A DNA stretch of 64,000 nucleotides from Paenibacillus whitsoniae (GTDB taxonomy: Bacteria > Bacillota > Bacilli > Paenibacillales > NBRC-103111): contig NZ_RXHU01000004.1 in the NCBI RefSeq assembly GCF_003955665.1, positions 1 through 64,000 of the forward strand, given 5' to 3'. The translations under genes and the position numbers were made by a program. This document shows positions 43,482-52,919 of this stretch, in pieces; position 1 is the first letter of the stretch, and each line of letters opens with the position of its first letter. The notes beneath the pieces were generated by a model. It searched no databases, was not told the DNA's origin, and saw nothing but the letters and a program-made list of their open reading frames with translations.

Positions 43482-43556
43482 AATCGTCCTGCTGACGTCG
43501 ATGATGGGGACGCGTGCTACAAGCGTTGGCTTGAAGCCTGAGCACATGGCTTGAGT

Positions 43557-43581
43557 GCGGGCAGCAGTTTGCACTGCCCGC
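43557..43581 (-). terminator. terminator of the GntR-fusion regulator gene
   Basis: GCGGGCAG / CTGCCCGC with a 9-base loop, about 70 bases past the stop. The T-run is weak. Confidence 0.55.
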
Positions 43582-43649
43582 GTTGGCTTGGCCCGAGGCT
43601 AGGGCAGTCCTTGTAAGTTTGCGATTCTCCATCTCCACGTCAACCGCCG

Positions 43650-45029
43650 CTACATCGTCTCCACAACCGGCCGCTTCTCAATCTGCGCGCACAGCGCTTC
43701 TTCCGTCTCCAGGCCGGCCCAGTACATCTTTAGCTCCTGGTTGATGTCAGCCAGCTCGCTGGCGCCAATCGCCAGGTCGGTGAAGTAGCGGAAGCCCGGA
43801 ATCGTCTCGCGGAACAGCGAGAACCGGGACGGCCGGTAGCGTTTCTCGTCGCCGACCCATTCCGCCGCCGCTTTGCGGGCAGGCAGCGTATACGTGTGCT
43901 GACGCACAAACAGCTGCGCCTGATAACCGGTCAAAAACTCCACCAGCTTGACCGCTGCGTCTTTCACCTGCGACTGCCGGTTCACGGCAAGTCCGGTGTT
44001 CAGCAGCATCGTAATCGGCGTCCCCAAGTGGGGCACCGGCGCAATATCGAACGACAGCCGTTCGCCAAGCAAATAATTTAAATAGAAGTAACTCGTCATG
44101 ATGATCGAGGCTTTGCCTTTAGCCAGCAGCAGCTCCGACTCGCCGGTTGTGACCCCTTCCAGCAAAGACGGGATACTGTGCCGCATTTCGCCGCAGTAGC
44201 GCAGCGCATCCATCATCGCCGTGCCTTCCAGCTTCAGGCGGCCGTCCTCGTAGCGCTCGAACTTTTTTCCCGTTTGCAGCAGCAAGAGCGGCCAGCGGTT
44301 CGAGGAGTACAAGTCACAGTGGAAACCCAGGCGTTCACCCGGAATCGCCAGCTTCGACGAGTAGTCGATAAGGTCCTTCCACTGCCAGGAGCTGTCCGGC
44401 TCCGGCAGATCCGCTTCCCGAAAATGCTCCCGATTGTAGCACAGAATGAGCGGAGAGAAAATGAACGGCTGCACAAGCTGCTTCCCTTCTGCCGCAAAAC
44501 CGTCCGACAAGAAGGCGTAAATCTCCTTATTGCGCTCCAGCGGCTCAAGCATGCCGGTATCGCCGGCTTCCACGCATTCCTGAAAGTTCGTGAAGTTCAT
44601 CATCACGACATCCAGAATGCCGCTGGACAAATATTCGCTGATGTAGCTGTATTTCGTCGAGGAGGTCGGCACCGCCTGTACGCGGATATGCGGGTTTTCC
44701 TTCTGAAACGTCGCCAATAGCCGGTGAATGTCCGCCTCATTCGTCACGGAGCTGTGAAAGCCCAGCTTCACGGTCACGAAAGCGCCTTCGGAAGCGCCGA
44801 CAACCTTCGTGCCGACACGCGGGATTTTCTCAATCAGCCCCTCGGCGACCAGAATGTCCAGCCCTTTGCGCACCGACTGATTGCTTAAATTGTAGTCCGT
44901 GGCGAACGTTTTCTCGGAAGGCAAATAGTCGCCGACAGGCCGCTTCCCGGTTAAAATATCTTCCCGCAGCGTGCTGACAAGCTCGCTTAACCGTGTGCGG
45001 GACGAACTGCGCGTTGTCCTTTTCTCCAT
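43650..45029 (-). CDS. GntR DNA-binding domain fused to a sugar-binding-protein domain
   Basis: A 459-residue cytoplasmic regulator. Residues 10-80 are a GntR winged helix (LPSEKTFATDYNLSNQSVRK, GLIEKIPRVGTKV). Residues 88-459 resemble an ABC-type family 1 solute-binding protein (LLATFQKENPHIRVQAVPTS, SPLILCYNREHF, LLLAKGKASIIMTSYFYL) but have no signal peptide or lipobox. The binding-protein domain presumably serves as an intracellular ligand sensor. It has its own promoter, flanked by perfect TACATTGAC / GTCAATGTA arms. It lies after the beta-helix gene and is a likely regulator of the 45-55 kb cluster. Confidence 0.9.
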   Translation of the reverse strand: MEKRTTRSSSRTRLSELVSTLREDILTGKRPVGDYLPSEKTFATDYNLSNQSVRKGLDILVAEGLIEKIPRVGTKVVGASEGAFVTVKLGFHSSVTNEADIHRLLATFQKENPHIRVQAVPTSSTKYSYISEYLSSGILDVVMMNFTNFQECVEAGDTGMLEPLERNKEIYAFLSDGFAAEGKQLVQPFIFSPLILCYNREHFREADLPEPDSSWQWKDLIDYSSKLAIPGERLGFHCDLYSSNRWPLLLLQTGKKFERYEDGRLKLEGTAMMDALRYCGEMRHSIPSLLEGVTTGESELLLAKGKASIIMTSYFYLNYLLGERLSFDIAPVPHLGTPITMLLNTGLAVNRQSQVKDAAVKLVEFLTGYQAQLFVRQHTYTLPARKAAAEWVGDEKRYRPSRFSLFRETIPGFRYFTDLAIGASELADINQELKMYWAGLETEEALCAQIEKRPVVETM

Positions 45030-45052
45030 TTGCTAACCTCTCTTCGTTCCGA

Positions 45053-45106
45053 TACATTGACTTTATTGTCCATTATAGCAACCATCCACCAGCCCATGTC
45101 AATGTA
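45053..45106 (-). promoter_or_regulatory. promoter of the GntR-fusion gene with flanking inverted repeat
   Basis: On the minus strand TTGACA (45102-45097), 19 bases and TATAAT (45077-45072). Perfect 9-bp arms TACATTGAC (45053-45061) and GTCAATGTA (45098-45106) flank it; the distal arm overlaps the -35. This geometry suggests autoregulation, possibly by looping. Confidence 0.65.
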
Positions 45107-45145
45107 CCCAGGAGGCCGTGTCAACATGAAATTTCCGCGACCGGA

Positions 45146-47515
45146 TCAAGGCAGCAGCAGATTGCCTTCCACATGCTTCACCGTAACGGATTCCGCCGGC
45201 AGCATCGAGCGGTTCACGCCTTCTTCTACGCAGGACGCCATGTAGAAATACGCAGCTCCACCAAACGCAACTTCCACACCGTACTTCCCGCCTGCAAAAT
45301 GAGAACCGACCGCCTTCAGCTTATGCACCCCGCCCTGCAGCCCAAAATGCATCATATTCGCATCCGGGGCCGTGCTCGTGCAGTTGCCGAATTTCCAGGT
45401 GATCACATTCCCGGGATCGACGCTTTTCAAATAAGCTCCCTGCGGATTCGCCCCGCTGAAGACAGCCCCGCCATCGATCGTTACCCATTGATCTGGCTTG
45501 CCTTGCGCATTGTTGACATCGCCGACTTTATCCCAAGCGCCCGTGAACAACAAGCAGCAGTCGACGAGGCCGCCGCCCAGCATCACGACTTCGCGCGTGC
45601 CGACCTTGACCGTGCCGCCGACGCCGGGAACGCCTTTGAACCACGTATTCACCAGCGTCAGCTTGTTGATACTCCCCAGGTTCACATCCTCCACGCCCGT
45701 AAACTCGCTATTCACGATGGTAAGCTCGCCGTTGCTCGGCGTATAGCCGACCTGCGTCGTCCCTGACCGAATGGGTCGAGCCAGCTCGTAACCTGCCAGC
45801 ATGCCGAACGAGCAGCTGTCGATGATGTTTTTCCTTTTGCCCCGGGAGGAGCCTTTGGAAATCGTAATCATCTCCTGCGCCGTACAGCCTCGCATCTGAA
45901 GGCCGTCCATATTGACCCAGATGGAGCCGGAGTTCGCCATTTTCACGCCAGGCTTCGTGTACGTCACCACCGCATGGCAATCTTCCAGCGTCAGATCAGT
46001 CAGCCGCTTGTTGGCGACAATGCGCGAAGCGATATGCTTTTTCACGGTGATCCGTTTGGCGCTGTCCCCCCACGTCGTCCCACTGTTCGCAAACGAAAGC
46101 AAACCAGAGTTATTGATATAGGTCAAATCATGCTCAAACTGCCCATGCGTCACAAACGGACCATACTCGTCGCCATCCCCGTGGCAGTTCTCCACCATAC
46201 AATAAGCTGCACATGTAAAATCGTTCAAATGCCGCGCATTGCTCGTATTGCAGTCGCGGATATGCCCGTACAGCACATTGATCTGCTGCGTCATATAGCC
46301 GGTGCCACCCCAGTCGCGCTCTTCCGGATTCATAAGCTGGCAGCGCTCCGTCACATAGTGCGTGTTATAGCGCCGCATGACGACCGGCCAGAATACCTTG
46401 GTCGCCTTGATGCCGGAAGCATCGCATTCCACGGCAAATTCATACGCGACCGGGTTCGAGCCGATTTGATCCCACGTCGGAAAAGGCCGTGTGCTCGTGC
46501 CGTTCGGCGGCACCGGGATGCCCACAAAATTCATATTACGCACGTTGCAGCGAAAAGCGGGATTCACGCGGGTATACGTGATGGAGCGCCCTTTGGCGAG
46601 CAGCCAGCCGGATTTATAATTCAGCCTTATATGTGTCGCATCGAACACTTCCGTGACCTTCACGAGATAATCCAGCTCCCGCTGCGCGCTGCCGGCGGCA
46701 TTGTTTTTGATCTGCGCGTGCCACCAGCTGTCCACCTCGAACATCGACGAATTGGCCACTTCGTAAATATCCGAATACTCGGGAATATCCTCGCTCAGCG
46801 TCACGGTTTGCGTCACGCCAGGATTTTTCACGCCTTGGAAAAACATCACCGCACCGAACGGGTTATCCAGCGTGTTCAACTCAATCCCCTCGGTCGTCAC
46901 CGTGAAGTTATGAAAATCAACCTCAATATCACTGCGGTGATACACGTGACGTCGCACAAAGTTCAGGTTGGAATGCCCCTCCACGCGATAAAAAGCAGGA
47001 TCGCCTACAAGCGCGTCGAGCGCGTCATCCGCATTGACGTTCGGCCCAAAAACGCCGAACCACCGCAAGTCGCCGACGCCGCTGTGAACGACCTCGAACG
47101 CGCCGTCGCCCCGATCGGGCTTACGGCCCTTGTCGTCGGCCTTGTCGCGCGGCCGGCCGTTCTTTATCGGCTTGTGCACGGTGCCGCCGTTCTCGGCTTT
47201 TACACTGCCGGCCACGTAGCGAACCAGCTTGGCTCCGCCATCCCCGGCAGCGTTGTGGCCGGCGACAAAGACATACAGACCGTCGTACAGCTGGCCGAGT
47301 GGGATCGCTTTCAGTTCGGCAACGCTGCTCACACTTTGCACCGGATCTTCGTTGTCACCACTGCCCTTGCCGGCATCGCTGTCCGCCGAAGCCACGTGCG
47401 GCGCAATCGCGTTGCCCGCCAGCATCGCGCCGGTCGCGCCGAGGGCGGCGAGCATTTTACGGCGGCTCATTTTCGTATTAGCTTGGCTATCTTTCTCTTC
47501 ACTCGGGAAGAACAT
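45146..47515 (-). CDS. Tat-exported right-handed beta-helix protein
   Basis: A 789-residue protein with a twin-arginine signal (SRRKMLAALGATGAMLAGNA) and then a long parallel beta-helix-like body of short repeating strands (NCHGDGDEYGPFVTHGQFEH, GLLSFANSGTTWGDSAKRI and similar). The body resembles pectate-lyase-superfamily or phage tail-spike-like folds. About 700 residues align along their whole length with the 57363-59621 protein. A carbohydrate lyase or hydrolase is likely, but catalytic residues cannot be assigned. AAAGGAG precedes the ATG, and it follows the dehydratase gene by 46 bases. Confidence 0.8.
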   Translation of the reverse strand: MFFPSEEKDSQANTKMSRRKMLAALGATGAMLAGNAIAPHVASADSDAGKGSGDNEDPVQSVSSVAELKAIPLGQLYDGLYVFVAGHNAAGDGGAKLVRYVAGSVKAENGGTVHKPIKNGRPRDKADDKGRKPDRGDGAFEVVHSGVGDLRWFGVFGPNVNADDALDALVGDPAFYRVEGHSNLNFVRRHVYHRSDIEVDFHNFTVTTEGIELNTLDNPFGAVMFFQGVKNPGVTQTVTLSEDIPEYSDIYEVANSSMFEVDSWWHAQIKNNAAGSAQRELDYLVKVTEVFDATHIRLNYKSGWLLAKGRSITYTRVNPAFRCNVRNMNFVGIPVPPNGTSTRPFPTWDQIGSNPVAYEFAVECDASGIKATKVFWPVVMRRYNTHYVTERCQLMNPEERDWGGTGYMTQQINVLYGHIRDCNTSNARHLNDFTCAAYCMVENCHGDGDEYGPFVTHGQFEHDLTYINNSGLLSFANSGTTWGDSAKRITVKKHIASRIVANKRLTDLTLEDCHAVVTYTKPGVKMANSGSIWVNMDGLQMRGCTAQEMITISKGSSRGKRKNIIDSCSFGMLAGYELARPIRSGTTQVGYTPSNGELTIVNSEFTGVEDVNLGSINKLTLVNTWFKGVPGVGGTVKVGTREVVMLGGGLVDCCLLFTGAWDKVGDVNNAQGKPDQWVTIDGGAVFSGANPQGAYLKSVDPGNVITWKFGNCTSTAPDANMMHFGLQGGVHKLKAVGSHFAGGKYGVEVAFGGAAYFYMASCVEEGVNRSMLPAESVTVKHVEGNLLLP

Positions 47516-47561
47516 CGTGTCACAGCTCCTTTATCGTCTTAGGGATAAGTGCAGTCTGTCT

Positions 47562-49289
47562 TCACTTGGTGGTTCGCAGCTCGGGTGGCAGCAGAAAATC
47601 AAAGTCGCAGCCTTCGTCCGCCTGAAGCACCCGCTCCAGGAACAGCAGGCCATAGCCGCGATCGTACGCCGGAGGCGGCGCCTGCCACTGCGCGCTCCGC
47701 TCCCGGAGCGTCGCTTCGTCGACGTGCAGCTCCAGCTTGCGGCCGTCGATGTCGAGCTCGATGAGGTCGCCGTCGCGCACGAGGCCGAGCGGGCCGCCGA
47801 TCGCCGCTTCCGGCGCGACGTGCACGATCAGCGTGCCGTACGACGTGCCGCTGATGCGGGCGTCAGAGATGCGCACCATGTCGCGCACCCCGCGCAGCAA
47901 CAGCTTCTTCGGAATCGGAATCTGGCCGATTTCCGGCATCGCCGGCGCGCCCTTCGGACCTGCGTTCTGGAGGACGAGCACGCTGTTCTCGTCCACGTCC
48001 AGGTCCGGATCGTCGATGCGCGCGTTCAGATCGGCCGGTGAGGTGAACACGACGGCGCGCCCGGTATGCTTGCGCAGATGCGGCGACACCGCCGTCTGCT
48101 TGATCAGTGCGCCGTTCGGGGACAAGTTCCCCCGAAGCACAGCGATGCCGCCTTGCGGCGCGATCGGCGCCGCAAGCGGGTAGATGAGCTCGCGGTCCGG
48201 CACGAGCACGCCCTGCAAGTTGTCGGTCACGGTGCCGCCCGTGACCGTCAGGCAGCCGCCATGCAGCAGCGGCTCGATTTCCTTCATCAGCGAGGGCACG
48301 CCCCCCGCTTCAAAAAACTCCTCCATCTGGTACTTACCCGATGGACGCACATTCACAATAAACGGCGTGGTCGCGCTGATCTCGTCGAAGCGCTCCAGCG
48401 GCAGCCGGTAGCCGAGCCGCCCGGCAATCGCCACAAGATGGATGATCGCATTGGTGGAGCCTGCGCACGCCATCGTCACCCGAATCGCGTTGTCGATCGA
48501 TTCGGGCGTAATGATGTCCCTCGGCCGAATGTCCCGGTGGACGAGTTGGACGATCTGCTTGCCGGTCAGCTCCGCCATATGCCGGCGTCTGGAATCCGGC
48601 GCCGGGATGGCGGCGCAGCCAGGCAAAGCCATGCCGAGCGCCTCGGCGATCGCCGCCATCGTGGAGGCCGTGCCCATCACCATGCAGTGGCCGTCGCTGC
48701 GGCAGATCGCATTTTCCGCGACCGTCAGCTGCTCATCGGTGATGTTGCCCGCTTTATGCTCCAGGGTGAACTGGTAGCAGTCCGTGCAAGCCCCCAGCGT
48801 CCGGCCGTTCAGCTTGCCGTTCAGCATCGGCCCGCCGGTCAGCACAATCGCCGGAATGTTGGCGGAGACGGCCGCCATGAGCTGGGCCGGCACCGTTTTG
48901 TCGCAGCCGCCGATGAGGACGACGCCGTCGATCTGATGCGCTTTGATCATTTCCTCGGTGTCCATCGCCATCAGGTTGCGCAGCAGCATCGTCGTCGGCT
49001 TCACATAAGGCTCACCAATGGAAATAGTTGGAAATTCCATCGGCAGCCCGCCGGCCTGCCACACCCCCCGCTTGACGTACTCCGTCAGTTCCCGAAAGTG
49101 CGAATGGCATTTATTCAGCTCGCTGAACGTGTTGCAGATGCCGATCACCGGCTTTTTCAAATCGTCGTCCGTGTAGCCCATCGACTTCGTAAACGAGCGG
49201 TGAATAAACCCCCACAGCCCGGTATCGTTAAAAAAAGCTTCCCCCCGGCGCTGTCCTCCCCGCTCCGAGCGATCATCTTGCTCTGACAT
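47562..49289 (-). CDS. IlvD/Edd-family dehydratase
   Basis: A 575-residue Fe-S dehydratase. Cluster cysteines lie in GICNTFSELNKCHSH, IGGCDKTVPAQL and GACTDCYQ; MACAGSTNAIIHLVAIAGR and GGCLTVTGGTVTDNL are also typical. The family dehydrates dihydroxy acids (branched-chain synthesis) or sugar acids (xylonate, arabonate, gluconate). Neighbouring SDR, sugar transporter and dehydrogenase genes favour a sugar acid. ATG at 49289 follows GAGGAGG by 10 bases; the longer reading to 49724 is out-of-frame antisense of the SDR gene and is excluded. Confidence 0.93.
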   Translation of the reverse strand: MSEQDDRSERGGQRRGEAFFNDTGLWGFIHRSFTKSMGYTDDDLKKPVIGICNTFSELNKCHSHFRELTEYVKRGVWQAGGLPMEFPTISIGEPYVKPTTMLLRNLMAMDTEEMIKAHQIDGVVLIGGCDKTVPAQLMAAVSANIPAIVLTGGPMLNGKLNGRTLGACTDCYQFTLEHKAGNITDEQLTVAENAICRSDGHCMVMGTASTMAAIAEALGMALPGCAAIPAPDSRRRHMAELTGKQIVQLVHRDIRPRDIITPESIDNAIRVTMACAGSTNAIIHLVAIAGRLGYRLPLERFDEISATTPFIVNVRPSGKYQMEEFFEAGGVPSLMKEIEPLLHGGCLTVTGGTVTDNLQGVLVPDRELIYPLAAPIAPQGGIAVLRGNLSPNGALIKQTAVSPHLRKHTGRAVVFTSPADLNARIDDPDLDVDENSVLVLQNAGPKGAPAMPEIGQIPIPKKLLLRGVRDMVRISDARISGTSYGTLIVHVAPEAAIGGPLGLVRDGDLIELDIDGRKLELHVDEATLRERSAQWQAPPPAYDRGYGLLFLERVLQADEGCDFDFLLPPELRTTK

Positions 49290-49324
49290 GGCTGCAAGTC
49301 CTCCTCTGGATGTGTCCTGTTCCT

Positions 49325-50107
49325 CTACAAATCGCACGCATTCGCCAGATGGCCGCCGTCGACGACCAATGTCGTGCCAGTAATATAAGAAGCTTCGTCG
49401 GATGCCAAAAACAAGAACGCATTCGCGACCTCCTGAATGCTCCCCAGCCTGCCCATCGGCGTGCGCGCCGTCAACTGCAGCGTCCCCGTCGCCTGCTCTT
49501 TCAGCTCGCGATCGAGCGGCGTGTCGATGAATCCCGGCGCCACCGCATTGACGCGGATGCCGTGCGGGGCAAGATCGACCGCCATCGACTGCGTCAGCAG
49601 CACAACGCCGCCCTTCGAGGCGTTGTAATGCGCAAGGACGGCGCTGCCGGCAAGGCCATTCTTCGACGCCATATTGACGATGGCGCCAGGAATGCCCTCG
49701 GCGATCATGCCTCTCGCCATCCATTGGCTAAGCTGAAATGTCGCATTCAGGTTGACGTCAATGATTTTCTCCCAGCGCGCCAGCGGGATGTCGACGAATG
49801 CCTCACGCTGGGCGATACCGGCGTTGTTCACGAGCAGGTCGATGCCGCCCCAAGTGCGCCATACCGCTTCCGCCGCCTGCTCCACCTGCGCCGGCACGCT
49901 GAGATCGCAGACAACAGTCGCGACCTCCACGTCGCTCCCCCGCTCGCGGGCAGCCTCCCGCAGCCGTTCCGCTGTCTGTACCAGTTCATCCGCCCGATAA
50001 TCGAGCAGGGCGACATAGGCGCCCTCCTGCAGGAACGTTTCGGCGATGCCTAGGCCAATCCCGCGGGCGCTGCCGGTGATGCACGCTCTTTTTCCTCGCA
50101 ATCGCAC
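49325..50107 (-). CDS. SDR-family oxidoreductase
   Basis: A 260-residue classical short-chain dehydrogenase: nucleotide motif TGSARGIGLG, NNAG, catalytic YNASK, and the C-terminal AVAPGFIDTP and GTTLVVDGG. The GTG start follows AAGGAGG by 8 bases. Lying between the binding-protein and dehydratase genes, it probably oxidises a sugar or keto-deoxy sugar acid with NAD(P)+. Confidence 0.93.
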   Translation of the reverse strand: MRLRGKRACITGSARGIGLGIAETFLQEGAYVALLDYRADELVQTAERLREAARERGSDVEVATVVCDLSVPAQVEQAAEAVWRTWGGIDLLVNNAGIAQREAFVDIPLARWEKIIDVNLNATFQLSQWMARGMIAEGIPGAIVNMASKNGLAGSAVLAHYNASKGGVVLLTQSMAVDLAPHGIRVNAVAPGFIDTPLDRELKEQATGTLQLTARTPMGRLGSIQEVANAFLFLASDEASYITGTTLVVDGGHLANACDL

Positions 50108-50221
50108 GTCAACAACCTCCTTAGTGACCGAAAAAAGGGATAGCGAAACCGTCAGACCGGCGGGCGAGAGGAGCCTGCCAGCCTGACTTGGTTTTCCTGC
50201 CCTAGGCTTTGGAACGATCGC

Positions 50222-51832
50222 CTAGTTGTCGGATTTGAACTTGATCGTTTTGCCTTTCGCTGCGGTTGCCAGCTCGGCGTAGTTGTCAAAAATCGCTTTG
50301 CCGCCGAATTTCGTCATAATTTCTTGACGGTATTGCGGCCAGCCCGATGCATCCTTGTCTTTGAACAAGATTTGTACGTGAAGCTCGTTCATCCGCTTGC
50401 GCATCGCCGCCAAATCCATGCCTTCTTTCACCGTCAGCGCCGTGCCGACGGAAGGGAGGATTTTATAAGAATTGATTTTCTCAATGATCTTCTTGTCACG
50501 CTCTGTAATGTTAGGGTCGATCACGTTCAGGCCATACACTTCCGGTTTGCGCGGTGTAAACCAGCCGTACACTTCCAGAAAGTTGTTGTTGTCGACCACA
50601 TCTTTCTTATAAGCCTCTTGATTCACTTCAATGTTCTTGCCGTTGCGCTTATAGTCCACGCCTTCTTTGCCGTAGCGCGTCAACAGGAACCCTTCTTCGC
50701 CGGCGAGCCAGTCTAGAATTTCGATGGAACGCTGAACTTTAGCGTCAGAAGATTTGGAGGAGATCATGAACGGGTTGCCCGGGATCGTTTCGACCCATGT
50801 GCCCGTTTTCTCCCACGGATGGAACGGCTCCCAATCGGCCGTCGTTTGGCCCGCTTGCTTGGACTTCATTTGCAGGCCTGCCGGATTGTTGTCGAACGCG
50901 AGGTCGCGCCCTTGGCCGATGACGATACCCGCTTTGCCCTGCGCCGCCTTATCAAAATGCTGGCCGTATTTATTCAGGAACCAGTCCGGATCGACGACCT
51001 TCAGATCGAGCAGCTTTTTAATATCGTCCAGCACACCTTGCATGCGAATGTCGGTACGCACATCGATAAATTGATCATTGCTGTCCACATACGTATCGCC
51101 GACAAAACCATTCTTCAGGAATTCAGGAAAATCCATCGACACGCTCGTGCCGCCGCCCGCTGCCGTGAAACCGTACGTATCGTTCTTGCCGTTGCCGTCC
51201 GGATCGTTGAACGTGAAGGCCTTCATCACATTGACAAGCTCATCGTAATTCGTCGGCATTTTCAGATTCAGCTTATCCAGCCAATCCTTCCGAATATAGA
51301 ACGTACGGTAGTAGTTCGTTTCGTAAGGCACCGGTGCGCGCTTGAATGCGCCCTGCACTTGATACGTTTTGAGATTGGCCTCGGTCACCCAATATTTGAA
51401 ATAGTTCGGCATTTTCGCCGGCGTCACGATCCCGGTCAGATCACGGGCCACACCGTCGCGAATATAGTTATTGGAAGAAATTCCGTCCGCATAAAAGACA
51501 TCGGGAATATCGCCGGACGCGATCATGGTATTGAGCTTGGTCGTGTAATCCTGCCCGTTCGGCAAGTACGTCCAATTCAGTTTGACATTGAACTTCTCTT
51601 CAATGACACTTTTTACAAAATCCTTGTCCGCCGCAGGAAGCTGGGCGCTGGCATCGGCGATAACCATCCATTTCAGATCAAGCTTTTCCTTCTTCGCGTC
51701 CGAGCTGGCGGATGTCGCCGCAGAATTAGCCGGAGCTGTCGACGACTTCGACTCCTTCTTCGAATCCGAACATGCGCTGAGCATGAGCGAGGACGCCACC
51801 AGTGAGATAGCTACTTTTGATAACGTTTTCAT
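50222..51832 (-). CDS. LplA-like extracellular solute-binding lipoprotein
   Basis: A 536-residue lipoprotein (lipobox LSAC) of the large LplA/YtcQ group common in Paenibacillus. Features include KLDLKWMVIADASAQLPAAD, LNTMIASGDIPDVFYADG and FYIRKDWLDKLNLKMPTNYD. It binds an oligosaccharide for the two upstream-encoded permeases. GGGAGG lies before the ATG. It follows the permease gene after 186 bases with no obvious terminator. Confidence 0.93.
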   Translation of the reverse strand: MKTLSKVAISLVASSLMLSACSDSKKESKSSTAPANSAATSASSDAKKEKLDLKWMVIADASAQLPAADKDFVKSVIEEKFNVKLNWTYLPNGQDYTTKLNTMIASGDIPDVFYADGISSNNYIRDGVARDLTGIVTPAKMPNYFKYWVTEANLKTYQVQGAFKRAPVPYETNYYRTFYIRKDWLDKLNLKMPTNYDELVNVMKAFTFNDPDGNGKNDTYGFTAAGGGTSVSMDFPEFLKNGFVGDTYVDSNDQFIDVRTDIRMQGVLDDIKKLLDLKVVDPDWFLNKYGQHFDKAAQGKAGIVIGQGRDLAFDNNPAGLQMKSKQAGQTTADWEPFHPWEKTGTWVETIPGNPFMISSKSSDAKVQRSIEILDWLAGEEGFLLTRYGKEGVDYKRNGKNIEVNQEAYKKDVVDNNNFLEVYGWFTPRKPEVYGLNVIDPNITERDKKIIEKINSYKILPSVGTALTVKEGMDLAAMRKRMNELHVQILFKDKDASGWPQYRQEIMTKFGGKAIFDNYAELATAAKGKTIKFKSDN

Positions 51833-52018
51833 ATAAAAGACCTCCCTGTTCGTTGTGCTGAATAAGTATGATCATGAAACATTACATCGCGTACACTTGC
51901 CTCTGTCTGAATCGGATTACAGCGTCGGTCTGCCTTTATGCGAAACCTTCCAGCCCGTCACCTCCCTGGATAAAATAAGCGGATCAGCTTTCCCCTGCCG
52001 AACCGGGGCCGCTAAAGG

Positions 52019-52906
52019 TCATCCCTTCACGGCGCCGAGCAGCATGCCTTTGACAAAATATTTTTGCAAGAACGGGTACACCACCAGCACCGGAACGATT
52101 GCAACAACGACAGTCGCCATTTTGATCGTTTCCGGCGGGAGCGTGTTCAGTGCGGATTGCGGAACCGCAAGCTCTTGCGAGACGGCCGGTGAGACGATCA
52201 TATTGCGAAGCACCACCTGCAGCGGATACAGCGAGCGGTCATTCAAGTACATAACCCCGCCAAAGTACGCGTTCCAGTGATTCACGCCGTAGAATAAGCC
52301 GAGCGTCGCCATAATCGGAAGCGAAAGCGGAAGCACGATGCGAAGCAGGGTGGCGATGTCCCCGCAGCCGTCAACTTTAGCGGCCTCTTCCACCTCATGC
52401 GGCAATCCTTCAAAGAATGTCTTCATAATGAGGATATTAAAGGAAGACACAAGTCCTGGAATGATCAGCGCCCAAATAGAGTTCATCAACCCGGTTGCTT
52501 TGACCGTTAAGTAGGTCGGGATAATCCCACCGGAGAACAGCATCGTAAACACAATGCCCATCAGGACGACATTGCGTCCGGGGAGGAACTTTTTAGATAG
52601 CGGATACGCGAGCATCGTCGTTACCGCCAAGTTGCAGGCTGTCCCGACGACGGCGAGAAAGACCGTCACTTGAAGCGCCTTGGGCACCGTGTTGCTGGAG
52701 AAAATCGTTTTAAACGCTTCGAACGTCACGGAATGCGGAACGATAACGAAGCCGCCGTTCTTAAGTACTTCCGTATACGGCGTGACCGACATGATGAACA
52801 CGAAGTAAATCGGAAATAAGGTCGCCAGGCAGAACAGCCCGAGCACGGTATACAGAACGGCATCTACGATGCGGTCGGATTTTGTTTTTTTGAGTACGAA
52901 TGCCAT
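52019..52906 (-). CDS. LplC/YtcP-like carbohydrate ABC permease
   Basis: A 295-residue six-helix permease with the loop EEAAKVDGCGDIATLLRIVLP. ATG at 52906 follows AAAGGAGG by 7 bases; a longer in-frame extension overlaps the partner gene and is rejected. It lies 13 bases after the other permease gene. Confidence 0.93.
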   Translation of the reverse strand: MAFVLKKTKSDRIVDAVLYTVLGLFCLATLFPIYFVFIMSVTPYTEVLKNGGFVIVPHSVTFEAFKTIFSSNTVPKALQVTVFLAVVGTACNLAVTTMLAYPLSKKFLPGRNVVLMGIVFTMLFSGGIIPTYLTVKATGLMNSIWALIIPGLVSSFNILIMKTFFEGLPHEVEEAAKVDGCGDIATLLRIVLPLSLPIMATLGLFYGVNHWNAYFGGVMYLNDRSLYPLQVVLRNMIVSPAVSQELAVPQSALNTLPPETIKMATVVVAIVPVLVVYPFLQKYFVKGMLLGAVKG

Positions 52907-52919
52907 GTCGATGCCTCCT

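Noticed and set aside
43261..43574. Open frames across element C as a small gene
   Set aside because: Frames are open on both strands by chance, have no ribosome-binding site and follow the hairpin repeats.
45974..47542. A 522-codon plus-strand frame opposite the Tat beta-helix gene
   Set aside because: It is a shadow of the conserved minus-strand gene; the same shadow pattern is seen opposite the paralogue at 57390-58409.
49290..49724. N-terminal extension of the dehydratase
   Set aside because: It overlaps the SDR gene in another frame, is Arg/Gly-rich, and a good ribosome-binding site precedes the ATG at 49289.
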